Source: Lentzea aerocolonigenes (GTDB taxonomy: Bacteria; Actinomycetota; Actinomycetes; Mycobacteriales; Pseudonocardiaceae). Taken from it: a DNA stretch of 60,527 nucleotides. Within the stretch, counting starts at the first letter, position 1, and each line of letters begins with the position of its first letter. The stretch is taken from the NCBI RefSeq assembly GCF_000955955.1, contig NZ_JYJG01000101.1, positions 1 through 60,527 on the forward strand. Reading direction: 5' to 3'. The notes beneath the pieces were generated by a model, which worked only from the letters and a program-made list of their open reading frames with translations, had not been told where the DNA came from and searched no databases. This document shows, piece by piece, positions 43,203 to 50,072 of this stretch. A program made the translations under genes and the position numbers.

Positions 43203-44009
43203 TCAGTGGTCGGACGTGCGCGAGACGATCGAGTCCGTTCCGGACTCCCGGTGCGCCCTCTGACCGAGTGCTCGTGTGACACCGAGCGCCGCGGTGCGCA
43301 CGGCTGCCGCGAGCGCCTTCACGTTGGTGGACGAGCGCACGACGAGCGCGAGTGAGGCGCGAAGGCCGCCGTCCGGACCGAAGATCGGAGCCGCGACCGA
43401 CGCCGCGCCAACGGTCATCTCCTCCAGGGAGTAGGCGAGCTTGTCGCGGCGGACCTGGCGCAGCGTCTGCGCGAGCACTCCGGGGAGGGTGATCGTGTGC
43501 GGGGTGCACGGCCGCAGTCCCTCGGAGGCCACCCTGGTCAGCAGCTCCGGCTCGGAGAACGCGAGGATGACCTTGCCGACTCCGGTGGCGTGCAGCGGCA
43601 GGTGACCGCCGACCTCGGTCAGCGTGCCGACCGACTGGTTGCCGGACAGCTTGTCGAGGTAGAGGGCTCTCGTGCCGTCCCGCACCGCCAGCTGGACGTT
43701 CTCGTGCGTCGCCTCGTAGAGGTCTTCCATGTACGGCATGGCGACCGATCGCAGGTCCCGGTGCCGCGGTGCGAGCGCGCCGACGTTCCACAGCCGGAGC
43801 CCGATCTGGAACCGGCCGTCGGGCAGTCGTTCCAGCGCACCCCAGGTGACCAGCTCCCCTGCCAGCCGGTGCGCGGTCGCGACGGGGAGGTTCGAGGCTT
43901 CCGCCAGCTCGCTGAGCGTCAGCTGCGGCCGCGCCGAGGAGAACGCGGCCAGCAGCGACAACAGCCGGTCAGCCGTGGTCCGGCCCGCCTCGCGGGTGTT
44001 GCCTCCCAT
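43203..44009 (-). CDS. IclR-family regulator of the hydroxyquinol operon (268 aa)
   Basis: The winged helix (TTADRLLSLLAAFSSARPQL, LSELAEASNLPVATAHRLAG) and effector domain (HATGVGKVILAFSEPELLTR, LAYSLEEMTVGAASVAAPIF) are typical. ATG 44009 has GAGAGG 8 bases upstream; a GTG at 44015 is also possible. It is the last gene of the operon, 15 bases after DoxX, so it probably regulates its own unit through the palindrome at 48471-48487. Confidence 0.87.
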   Translation of the reverse strand: MGGNTREAGRTTADRLLSLLAAFSSARPQLTLSELAEASNLPVATAHRLAGELVTWGALERLPDGRFQIGLRLWNVGALAPRHRDLRSVAMPYMEDLYEATHENVQLAVRDGTRALYLDKLSGNQSVGTLTEVGGHLPLHATGVGKVILAFSEPELLTRVASEGLRPCTPHTITLPGVLAQTLRQVRRDKLAYSLEEMTVGAASVAAPIFGPDGGLRASLALVVRSSTNVKALAAAVRTAALGVTRALGQRAHRESGTDSIVSRTSDH

Positions 44010-44024
44010 GTGCACAGCCTCTCG

Positions 44025-44579
44025 TCACCGGAAGAAGACCACCACTCCGACGGAGGTGACGACGGCGAATGCCAGCGCCGCGAGGCCGAACCGCCCGGGC
44101 TCGCGGCCCCAGGGTGTCCTGGCGTCCACCGCGTAACGGCCGGCACCGGTGAAGAGGAGTGCGAGAGCCACCACCGCGAGAACGAGCTGGAACTCGAAAC
44201 CCTCCTTCGTGCCGTTGAGGAAGAAGCCCGTGGGGGCGCGGACGTACACGATGTTCAGCGCCACGCCGAGCAGCGCCGCGCTGCCCAGCGGAGTGAGGAA
44301 GCCGAACAGCAGCAACAGGCTTCCACCGGTCTCGCTCAGCGCGGTCACCCAGGCCAGCAGGCTTGTACCCCTGGCGAAGCCGTAGCCGGTGAGGGTCTTG
44401 GCGAAGCCGTCGATGCCCGAACCGCCGAAGAGCCCGAACAGCTTCTGCAGGCCGTGCGCACCCACGACCGCGGCCAGGCCCACCCGCAGGACGAGGAGTC
44501 CCACGTCCCGGCTGCCTCCCGGTTCGACCTCCGACGAGGAAATGCTCCTGACCCGCTCTCGCGCGCTCTCAAAGATCAT
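44025..44579 (-). CDS. DoxX-family membrane protein, hydroxyquinol operon (184 aa)
   Basis: Helix 1 VGLLVLRVGLAAVVGAHGLQ, loop KLFGLFGGSGIDGFAKTLTG, SETGGSLLLLFGFLTPLGSA and FEFQLVLAVVALALLFTGAG show DoxX identity. It is clearly related to the gentisate-operon DoxX at 23835-24347 (the same helix order and the same FGxFGG and FLTPL elements). Its start lies just inside the fusion gene end (44569-44579 overlap). Its presence in two ring-cleavage operons suggests a shared need, for example quinone handling. Confidence 0.88.
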   Translation of the reverse strand: MIFESARERVRSISSSEVEPGGSRDVGLLVLRVGLAAVVGAHGLQKLFGLFGGSGIDGFAKTLTGYGFARGTSLLAWVTALSETGGSLLLLFGFLTPLGSAALLGVALNIVYVRAPTGFFLNGTKEGFEFQLVLAVVALALLFTGAGRYAVDARTPWGREPGRFGLAALAFAVVTSVGVVVFFR

Positions 44580-46500
44580 GGCTGTCCTCCGGGGCGATGT
44601 GGAACGTGTACTCGAGTGAGCGCCACGGCCCGTCGACGACCCGGCCATCAGGAGCCGGCCCGCTGTGCTCGGTGAAGTCGGCGACGAGCCGGTCCTTCAC
44701 GCCGAAGACGGCGTCACCGCGGCCACCGCTCAGGTCGAGGTACGCGCCACCGCTGACGAACAGCTGGGTGATGAGCCTGCGATGGCCTGCCGCCTGGATC
44801 AGGAAGTGGACGTGCGGTGCCCGGTAGGGGTGCCTGCGCGCCGCGGCGAGCAGCTCGCCGACCGGGCCGTCGGTGGGAATGGGGTACTCGCACGGCAGGA
44901 TGGACCAGCACCGGAACCTGCCGTCGGGCTTGGTGCGGAAGCGTCCGCGCAGCACCGGGCCGTCCAGGTCTGGCAGCTGGACGTCGTAGTAACCGTCCTC
45001 ATCGGACTGCCAGACGTCCACGACCGCGTCGCCGAGCGGGTTTCCCGCTGAGTCCACCACCCTGGCGTCGATCCACAGTGGAGTGCCGGGCAGGCCGCCG
45101 GACAGGTCCGCGCCGTCGTCCTGCTCGGGTGGCCCTTCGACGTAGAACGGGCCGAGCACCGCCGAGGGGGTCGTGTCGGGCGTCCGCGAGTTGGCGAGCA
45201 GGTCCACCACGCTCGAGACGCCCAGGACGTCGGACAGGAGGATGAACTCCTGCCGGGTGTCGTCGCACGTCTGTCCGGTCCGGGTGAGGAAGTCGACGGC
45301 GTGCTGCCACTCCCGTTCGGTGACGTCGTTGGTGATCACGTAGTCGTGCAGGGTGCGCACGAGGCTGGTCAGCAGCTGCCGTCGCCGCGGGTCGGTGGTG
45401 GTGTCGAAGCTGGCCACGACCTGGCCCGTCAGCGTGGTGAGGTCCGGGTCCGTCGTGCGCGCGGCGGACGGGCGCGTGCCTCGCCAGGCCGCTTTCAGCA
45501 GCTCCAGGAGTTCTGGCCAGCTCGGCCGCCGCGGGTGCGGGTACGGCACGGCCACGGCGGCGGCCGCGACGGCCTCCAGATCGTCGAACCGCAGGCCGAG
45601 CTCGCTCAACGAGGTCGGCCCACTTGCCGAGGTGATGAGGTCGAGGACTCCGGTGGCGGCGTCCTCGGCGTCGAGCGCCTTCGCGATGGCGGTCATCACG
45701 CCAGGCGTGGCCGGCGCCGTGAAGGCGATCACGTGGGGAAGAAGCACGGTGTGCGTCTCGGCGTGGGGCAGACCGAACGAGCCTCCGAGCGTGTGGCAGA
45801 GCTTGTGGTGCAGGCCCATGCCCGCGGCACCGAGACACGTTCCGGCCAGCCACGCCGCCCTCAGCAGGCTCTCGCGCGCGGTGTGGTCGGCCGGGTCGCG
45901 CACGATGACCGGCAGGGCGCGGCCGATGCGTTCGACCGCCTCCAGTGCGATCTCCGCGATGTGGTCGTCGCAGTCCTCGGAGTACAACGCCTCCACCGCG
46001 TGAGCCAGCGCGTTCATCGCGCTGGTCACCGACAACGGCACCGGCAGGTCCAGTGTCAGCTCCACGTCGTAGATGACCGTGCCGGGGCGGATGCTCTCGG
46101 ACGACCTCGTCGCTTTCACACCGCCGGCGGTCTCTCCCAGCACCGGTGTCATCTCCGAGCCTGCGTAGGTGGTGGGCACGATCACCTGCTCGATGCCTGC
46201 CCGCGCGGCCAACGCCTTGGCGAGTCCCGTCACCGTGCCGCCGCCAACGGCGACCACGCAGTCGACGCCGTGGTCGCGGACCAGCCTCATCACCTCGTCG
46301 GTGACCTCGACCGGGGTGTGCTGGGCCGCGCCGTCGAACCGCGCCGCGACCAGCTCACCCAGCAGCGACTCGGCGCGTGCCGCGGCGGCTGCGGCACCGC
46401 GCCCGCCCAGCAGCAGGATCCGGTGCCCGCCGAGCCGCTCGATCTCGTCGCGCAGCTCGCCGATCGTGCCCGAACCGAAGACCACTCGTGCTGTGCTCAC
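44569..46500 (-). CDS. Fusion of maleylacetate reductase and hydroxyquinol 1,2-dioxygenase (643 aa)
   Basis: One polypeptide for two consecutive steps: hydroxyquinol to maleylacetate (dioxygenase) and maleylacetate to 3-oxoadipate (reductase). Residues 1-345 form the iron-ADH-type reductase: VVAVGGGTVTGLAKALAA, IVPTTYAGSEMTPVLGET, MNALAHAVEALYS and LHHKLCHTLGGSFGLPHAET. Residues about 355-643 form the intradiol dioxygenase: GPFYVEGPPEQDDGADLSGG, DGYYDVQ and CEYPIP (Tyr ligands) and RAPHVHF (His ligands). The Fe(III) set looks complete. GTG 46500 has AGAGGGG 5 bases upstream; GTG 46515, overlapping the previous stop, is an alternative. The linker has no stop or shift, so the fusion is real at the DNA level. 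Confidence 0.93.
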   Translation of the reverse strand: MSTARVVFGSGTIGELRDEIERLGGHRILLLGGRGAAAAAARAESLLGELVAARFDGAAQHTPVEVTDEVMRLVRDHGVDCVVAVGGGTVTGLAKALAARAGIEQVIVPTTYAGSEMTPVLGETAGGVKATRSSESIRPGTVIYDVELTLDLPVPLSVTSAMNALAHAVEALYSEDCDDHIAEIALEAVERIGRALPVIVRDPADHTARESLLRAAWLAGTCLGAAGMGLHHKLCHTLGGSFGLPHAETHTVLLPHVIAFTAPATPGVMTAIAKALDAEDAATGVLDLITSASGPTSLSELGLRFDDLEAVAAAAVAVPYPHPRRPSWPELLELLKAAWRGTRPSAARTTDPDLTTLTGQVVASFDTTTDPRRRQLLTSLVRTLHDYVITNDVTEREWQHAVDFLTRTGQTCDDTRQEFILLSDVLGVSSVVDLLANSRTPDTTPSAVLGPFYVEGPPEQDDGADLSGGLPGTPLWIDARVVDSAGNPLGDAVVDVWQSDEDGYYDVQLPDLDGPVLRGRFRTKPDGRFRCWSILPCEYPIPTDGPVGELLAAARRHPYRAPHVHFLIQAAGHRRLITQLFVSGGAYLDLSGGRGDAVFGVKDRLVADFTEHSGPAPDGRVVDGPWRSLEYTFHIAPEDSHDL

Positions 46501-46511
46501 GACGACCCCTC

Positions 46512-47132
46512 TCACGCCGAGCTCGTCGCGGCGAGCGGAGTCCCGGCCGTGGCCGAACCGAGCAGCCAGGAGCGGCCCTCCCGGTACAGCAGGTCGACCT
46601 CAGGCCCCTGCAGGCCGGGAAGTCCCGGCATCACGTCGTGTCCGGAGCTCTCCTGCAGGTGCGCGAGGTGCCGGTACCCCTCGGGGAACCTGGCCAGGGC
46701 GCCGGCGTCGAGGGTGACCGTGTCGCCGGGCGTCACGACGTCGAGGCGGTCGTGCTCGTAGATCGGCTGGCGCCGCACCACCGCCCAGCGGCCGTCCCTG
46801 CGTTCGAAGAAGTCGTAGAACCGCCCGGTGCAGGTGACGTCGACCGGCACGCCGCCGATCGAGCCCCGCTGCTGGATCTTCATCTTCGTCTGGGCCACCG
46901 CGCGGTCACCCGCCACCTCGCTGGTGTGCCCGCCGAGGAAGTGCAGGATTCGCACGCCTGCCTCGAAGCCCGCCCTGCTCGCTTCGATGAACCCCTCCGC
47001 GGTGCCCTGGAACCAGGTCGCGGTCATCCAGCCGTCGTCGTGCCACACCGACGCGAACCGCGCCCAGTCACCGGCGTCCCGGAACAGCACCCAGTTCTCG
47101 ACGACCTCGCGAATCTGCGCTTTGTCGTTCAT
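46512..47132 (-). CDS. NTF2/SnoaL-like protein (206 aa)
   Basis: This is an alpha+beta cone fold of the ring-hydroxylating-dioxygenase beta-subunit/SnoaL type: VENWVLFRDAGDWARFASVW, HDDGWMTATWFQGTAEGFIE, RILHFLGGHTSEVAGDRAVA and GRFYDFFERRDGRWAVVRRQ. The C-terminal 60 residues are an extra extension. ATG 47132 has GGGGA 5 bases upstream; ATG 47150, overlapping the transporter stop, is also possible. It sits between importer and ring-cleavage enzyme. It may be the missing hydroxylase/decarboxylase helper or an isomerase; the function is open. Confidence 0.8.
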   Translation of the reverse strand: MNDKAQIREVVENWVLFRDAGDWARFASVWHDDGWMTATWFQGTAEGFIEASRAGFEAGVRILHFLGGHTSEVAGDRAVAQTKMKIQQRGSIGGVPVDVTCTGRFYDFFERRDGRWAVVRRQPIYEHDRLDVVTPGDTVTLDAGALARFPEGYRHLAHLQESSGHDVMPGLPGLQGPEVDLLYREGRSWLLGSATAGTPLAATSSA

Positions 47133-47146
47133 GTGTTCCCCGTTCG

Positions 47147-48382
47147 TCATCGGACTGCTTGGAAGGTCATCTCGCCTGCCGGCTGCCGCCGGCCCGCGAC
47201 GGCCGCGGCGCTGATCGCCGCGAGGAAGCCGACTCCCGCGAAGACGTAGAAGCCCCACGGATAGGCGACTCCCGCGGACAGCAGCGCACCGCCGAGCAAC
47301 GGCCCGCAGATCGCGCCGAGCCTGCCGACCCCCGCGGTCCAGCCGAGGCCGGTCGCCCGCGCGTGCGCCGGGTAGACCCGCTGCGTGTAGGAGTAGACGA
47401 GGGCTTGGGCGCTGAAGACGAAGAACCCCGCGGCGAAGACGACCGAGTAGACGCCCGCGCCGGGCAGCCGGATGCTGAGCAGCGCGAGGAAAGCGCCCGC
47501 ACCGGCGAACCAGGCGATCGTCGAGCCGCGCACCCCGCGGCGCACGGCCAGCGCGCCCGCGACCACCATGCCGATCACGGCGCCGAGGTTGAGCGTCAGG
47601 AGCAGGCCGAGTGCCGCGCCGAGCGGGTAGCCGGCCTGTCGCATGATCTGCGGCAGCCACGTGTTGAGGCCGAACACCAGCACCAGGCCGAAGAACGTGG
47701 TCAGCCAGAACGCCAGCGTCGCCCGCAGCAGCCCACCGGTGAACAGGCTCACGACGGCCTCGCGCCCCACCTTGGCCGGCTCGTCGCGACGTCGCCGCAC
47801 GTGGTCTTCCGACTCGGGCAGGTACCTGGCCATCAAGGGGACGAGCACCAGCGCCGGAAGAGCGCCCACGACGAACATCGAGCGCCAGCCGAAGTCCGCG
47901 ATGAGCACGATCCCCAGCAACGACGTCAGCACGGCGCCGACGTGATATCCGGTCATCACGAACGTGGCCGCACTGGCACCTTTGCCTTGCCGCGCTTGAT
48001 GTTCGGTCACGCGGGTGATGGCGGACGGCAGGCAGCCGCCGAGCCCGAGGCCGGCGAGGAACCTCATCAGGCCGAAGAACTCGAACGACGGCGAGAACGC
48101 GCACAAGAACGTGAACACCGAGAAGATCGTCACCGACAGCATGAGCGCTTTGCGGCGCCCGAGGACATCCGTGATCGTGCCGATCGCGAGCGCGCCGATC
48201 GTCATGCCGACCAGGCCCGCCGTCGACACGAGTGCCCCGGTCGCCGGTGTCAGTCCCCACACGTGGCCGCTCAGCAGGACCGGCAGCACCACGCCCAGGA
48301 CGACCATGTCGAACCCGTCGAGCATCACCGCGGCCCAGCACAGCGGCCGGACCCATCTGGTGCTCTCTCGCGTCGTGTCCAC
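47147..48382 (-). CDS. Aromatic acid:H+ symporter (AAHS family MFS, 411 aa)
   Basis: This is a twelve-helix carrier. AAVMLDGFDMVVLGVVLPVL is the family DGFD motif of PcaK/BenK. GALAIGTITDVLGRRKALML is the loop 2-3 motif, and RFLAGLGLGGCLPSAITRVT and AARYLPESE-like segments follow (here MARYLPESEDHVRRRR). GTG 48382 is preceded by GGAGG 5 bases upstream. It is the first gene of the hydroxyquinol operon and probably brings in a (di)hydroxybenzoate. Confidence 0.9.
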   Translation of the reverse strand: MDTTRESTRWVRPLCWAAVMLDGFDMVVLGVVLPVLLSGHVWGLTPATGALVSTAGLVGMTIGALAIGTITDVLGRRKALMLSVTIFSVFTFLCAFSPSFEFFGLMRFLAGLGLGGCLPSAITRVTEHQARQGKGASAATFVMTGYHVGAVLTSLLGIVLIADFGWRSMFVVGALPALVLVPLMARYLPESEDHVRRRRDEPAKVGREAVVSLFTGGLLRATLAFWLTTFFGLVLVFGLNTWLPQIMRQAGYPLGAALGLLLTLNLGAVIGMVVAGALAVRRGVRGSTIAWFAGAGAFLALLSIRLPGAGVYSVVFAAGFFVFSAQALVYSYTQRVYPAHARATGLGWTAGVGRLGAICGPLLGGALLSAGVAYPWGFYVFAGVGFLAAISAAAVAGRRQPAGEMTFQAVR

Positions 48383-48470
48383 AAGGGCCTCCACTTCGTC
48401 GGGGGATGCCGCGTTCTCCGGCTGCGGGTGCCGACAGTAGGAACCGCCGCGGCCGGGGAGCCAGGTCGCG

Positions 48471-48487
48471 TTTCCGCCCGGCGGAAA
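48471..48487. promoter_or_regulatory. Perfect 17-bp palindrome, putative IclR operator
   Basis: TTTCCGCC-C-GGCGGAAA lies 89-105 bases before the start of the hydroxyquinol operon. A second, wider pair AACCGCCG (48442-48449) and CGGCGGTT (48500-48507) flanks it. The size fits an IclR-family binding site; the operon's own IclR is the obvious candidate. It lies in the divergent region shared with the aminopeptidase gene. Confidence 0.7.
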
Positions 48488-48595
48488 TCGTCCAGAACCC
48501 GGCGGTTGTCTGTCCCATGTGGACCGAAGAGGCACGGGACATGTGCGCCCCATCACAGTGAGAACCTCCGCCGGATCCGGTCCGTCTTGCGGGGC

Positions 48596-49999
48596 ATGAG
48601 GAAACTCGCACTCGCCGTGGTCCTGCTGCTCCTGCCGGTGGCCCCGGCGTCCGCATCTCCCGGATTGCGTTTCGAGCCCTGCGCCGACGTGCCCGAGGCC
48701 GGCTGCGCCACCCTGCGCGTGCCGGTCGACCGTGCTCGGCCGGACGGCCCGCAGGTCGATCTCAGCGTGGCCCGCCGTGCGGCCACCGATCCGAGTCGGC
48801 GCATCGGCGTGCTGATGGTCAACCCCGGCGGTCCTGGCGGATCCGCGGCGCAGTTCGCGAAGGACGCCCCGAAGCTCTTCAGCACGGAGATCCTCGCCCG
48901 GTTCGACATCGTGGGCCACGACCCGCGCGGCATCGGCGGCAGCAGTCCGATCTACTGCGACACCTCAGCCCTCGGACTGCCGCACCCGGCTGGACGCCCG
49001 GACACCCCGGAGCGGTTCGGCGCATTCGCGGCCTACAACCGCGCACTGACCGAGGACTGCCGCTCCCGTACAGGACCGGTGTTCGACCGGGTCGACGCAC
49101 AGAGTGCCGTACGGGACATGGACGACCTGCGCAAGGCGTTGGGCGAACGCGAGATCAGCTATTACGGCATGTCCTACGGCACTCTCTACGGCCAGAAGTA
49201 CGCCGAGCGGTTCGGCCGGAACGTGCGCGCGATGGTGATCGACAGCGTGGTCGACGCGAGCATGCCGCTACCCGGCCTGATGGAGGCGGGTGCCCGCGCG
49301 GGTGAGGACATCTTCACGGAGTTCGTGCGCTGGTGTGGCGACACCCCGTCGTGTGCACTGCACGGCAAGGACATTCACGCCTTGTACGCCGAGCTTCGTG
49401 CCCGCGCCGCGCGTGGCGACCTGCACGTACCCGATCTGCCGGACCAACCGCTGACGCCCGGCGAGCTCGCGAACCGCACCGTGCGGCACGGCTACGCACC
49501 GGATTTCCCGCGCATGGCCGAGTACTTCGCCACCCTGTCCGGGCAACCGGCCGCGGGCTTCGGCGCCACGGCGGCCAGTCGCCAGAGTTTCGCGGTGTTG
49601 TGCCAGGACTTCTCCGGTCATCCCCGCACCGCCGCGGAAGTCGCGGCCGTGGACGCCCGCGTGCGGGCGGCCGCCCCGACGGTCCAGGCCTCCCCGATCT
49701 GGGACCTCGCGCTGACCAGGTGCATCGGCTGGCAGGGCCCCGTGCTGAACCCTCCCACCCCTTGGCAGCCGGTCAAGGCGCCGCAGGTGCTGATGCTCAA
49801 CTCACGGCACGACCCTTCTACCGGGTACGAGAACGCGGTGAACGTGCGTCGGCAGGCCCGCGGCAAAGCGACGCTGGTGACCTACGACGGCACCGGGCAC
49901 GGGGTGTACCGCCGGACTCCGTGCACCCGCGCGGTCACCGACGCCTACCTGCTCGGCCTCACCGCGCCGCGAGACGGCTTCCACTGCCCTGCCGTCTGA
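48596..49999 (+). CDS. Secreted tripeptidyl-aminopeptidase-like hydrolase (467 aa)
   Basis: This is an extracellular alpha/beta hydrolase of the SlpD/Tap family. The signal is RKLALAVVLLLLPVAPASAS. The oxyanion region is LMVNPGGPGGSAAQFAKDAP, with FDIVGHDPRGIGGSSPIYC. The nucleophile elbow is SYYGMSYGTLYGQKYAERFG, the Asp is in LNSRHDPSTGYENAV and the His in GTGHGVYRRTPC. The C-terminal TAP domain is present, with its cysteines. ATG 48596 fixes the signal peptide. It releases peptides from protein N-termini in relatives. Confidence 0.9.
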   Translation: MRKLALAVVLLLLPVAPASASPGLRFEPCADVPEAGCATLRVPVDRARPDGPQVDLSVARRAATDPSRRIGVLMVNPGGPGGSAAQFAKDAPKLFSTEILARFDIVGHDPRGIGGSSPIYCDTSALGLPHPAGRPDTPERFGAFAAYNRALTEDCRSRTGPVFDRVDAQSAVRDMDDLRKALGEREISYYGMSYGTLYGQKYAERFGRNVRAMVIDSVVDASMPLPGLMEAGARAGEDIFTEFVRWCGDTPSCALHGKDIHALYAELRARAARGDLHVPDLPDQPLTPGELANRTVRHGYAPDFPRMAEYFATLSGQPAAGFGATAASRQSFAVLCQDFSGHPRTAAEVAAVDARVRAAAPTVQASPIWDLALTRCIGWQGPVLNPPTPWQPVKAPQVLMLNSRHDPSTGYENAVNVRRQARGKATLVTYDGTGHGVYRRTPCTRAVTDAYLLGLTAPRDGFHCPAV

Positions 50000-50027
50000 G
50001 CACACTCGCCGGTCCGAAGTGGACGAA

Positions 50028-50070
50028 CCGCGCTGCCTGGTGCGCCCCGATGGCGCACCAGGCAGCGCGG
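50028..50070. terminator. Bidirectional terminator, 19-bp perfect stem
   Basis: CCGCGCTGCCTGGTGCGCC (50028-50046) and GGCGCACCAGGCAGCGCGG (50052-50070) are exact reverse complements around a CCGAT loop. It lies between the convergent aminopeptidase (stop 49999) and ABC permease (stop 50073) genes, so it can end both transcripts. Confidence 0.88.
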
Positions 50071-50072
50071 CG

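Noticed and set aside
47159..48595. Plus-strand frame running in front of the aminopeptidase start
   Set aside because: It is antisense to the AAHS transporter. The aminopeptidase signal peptide at 48596 fixes the true start.
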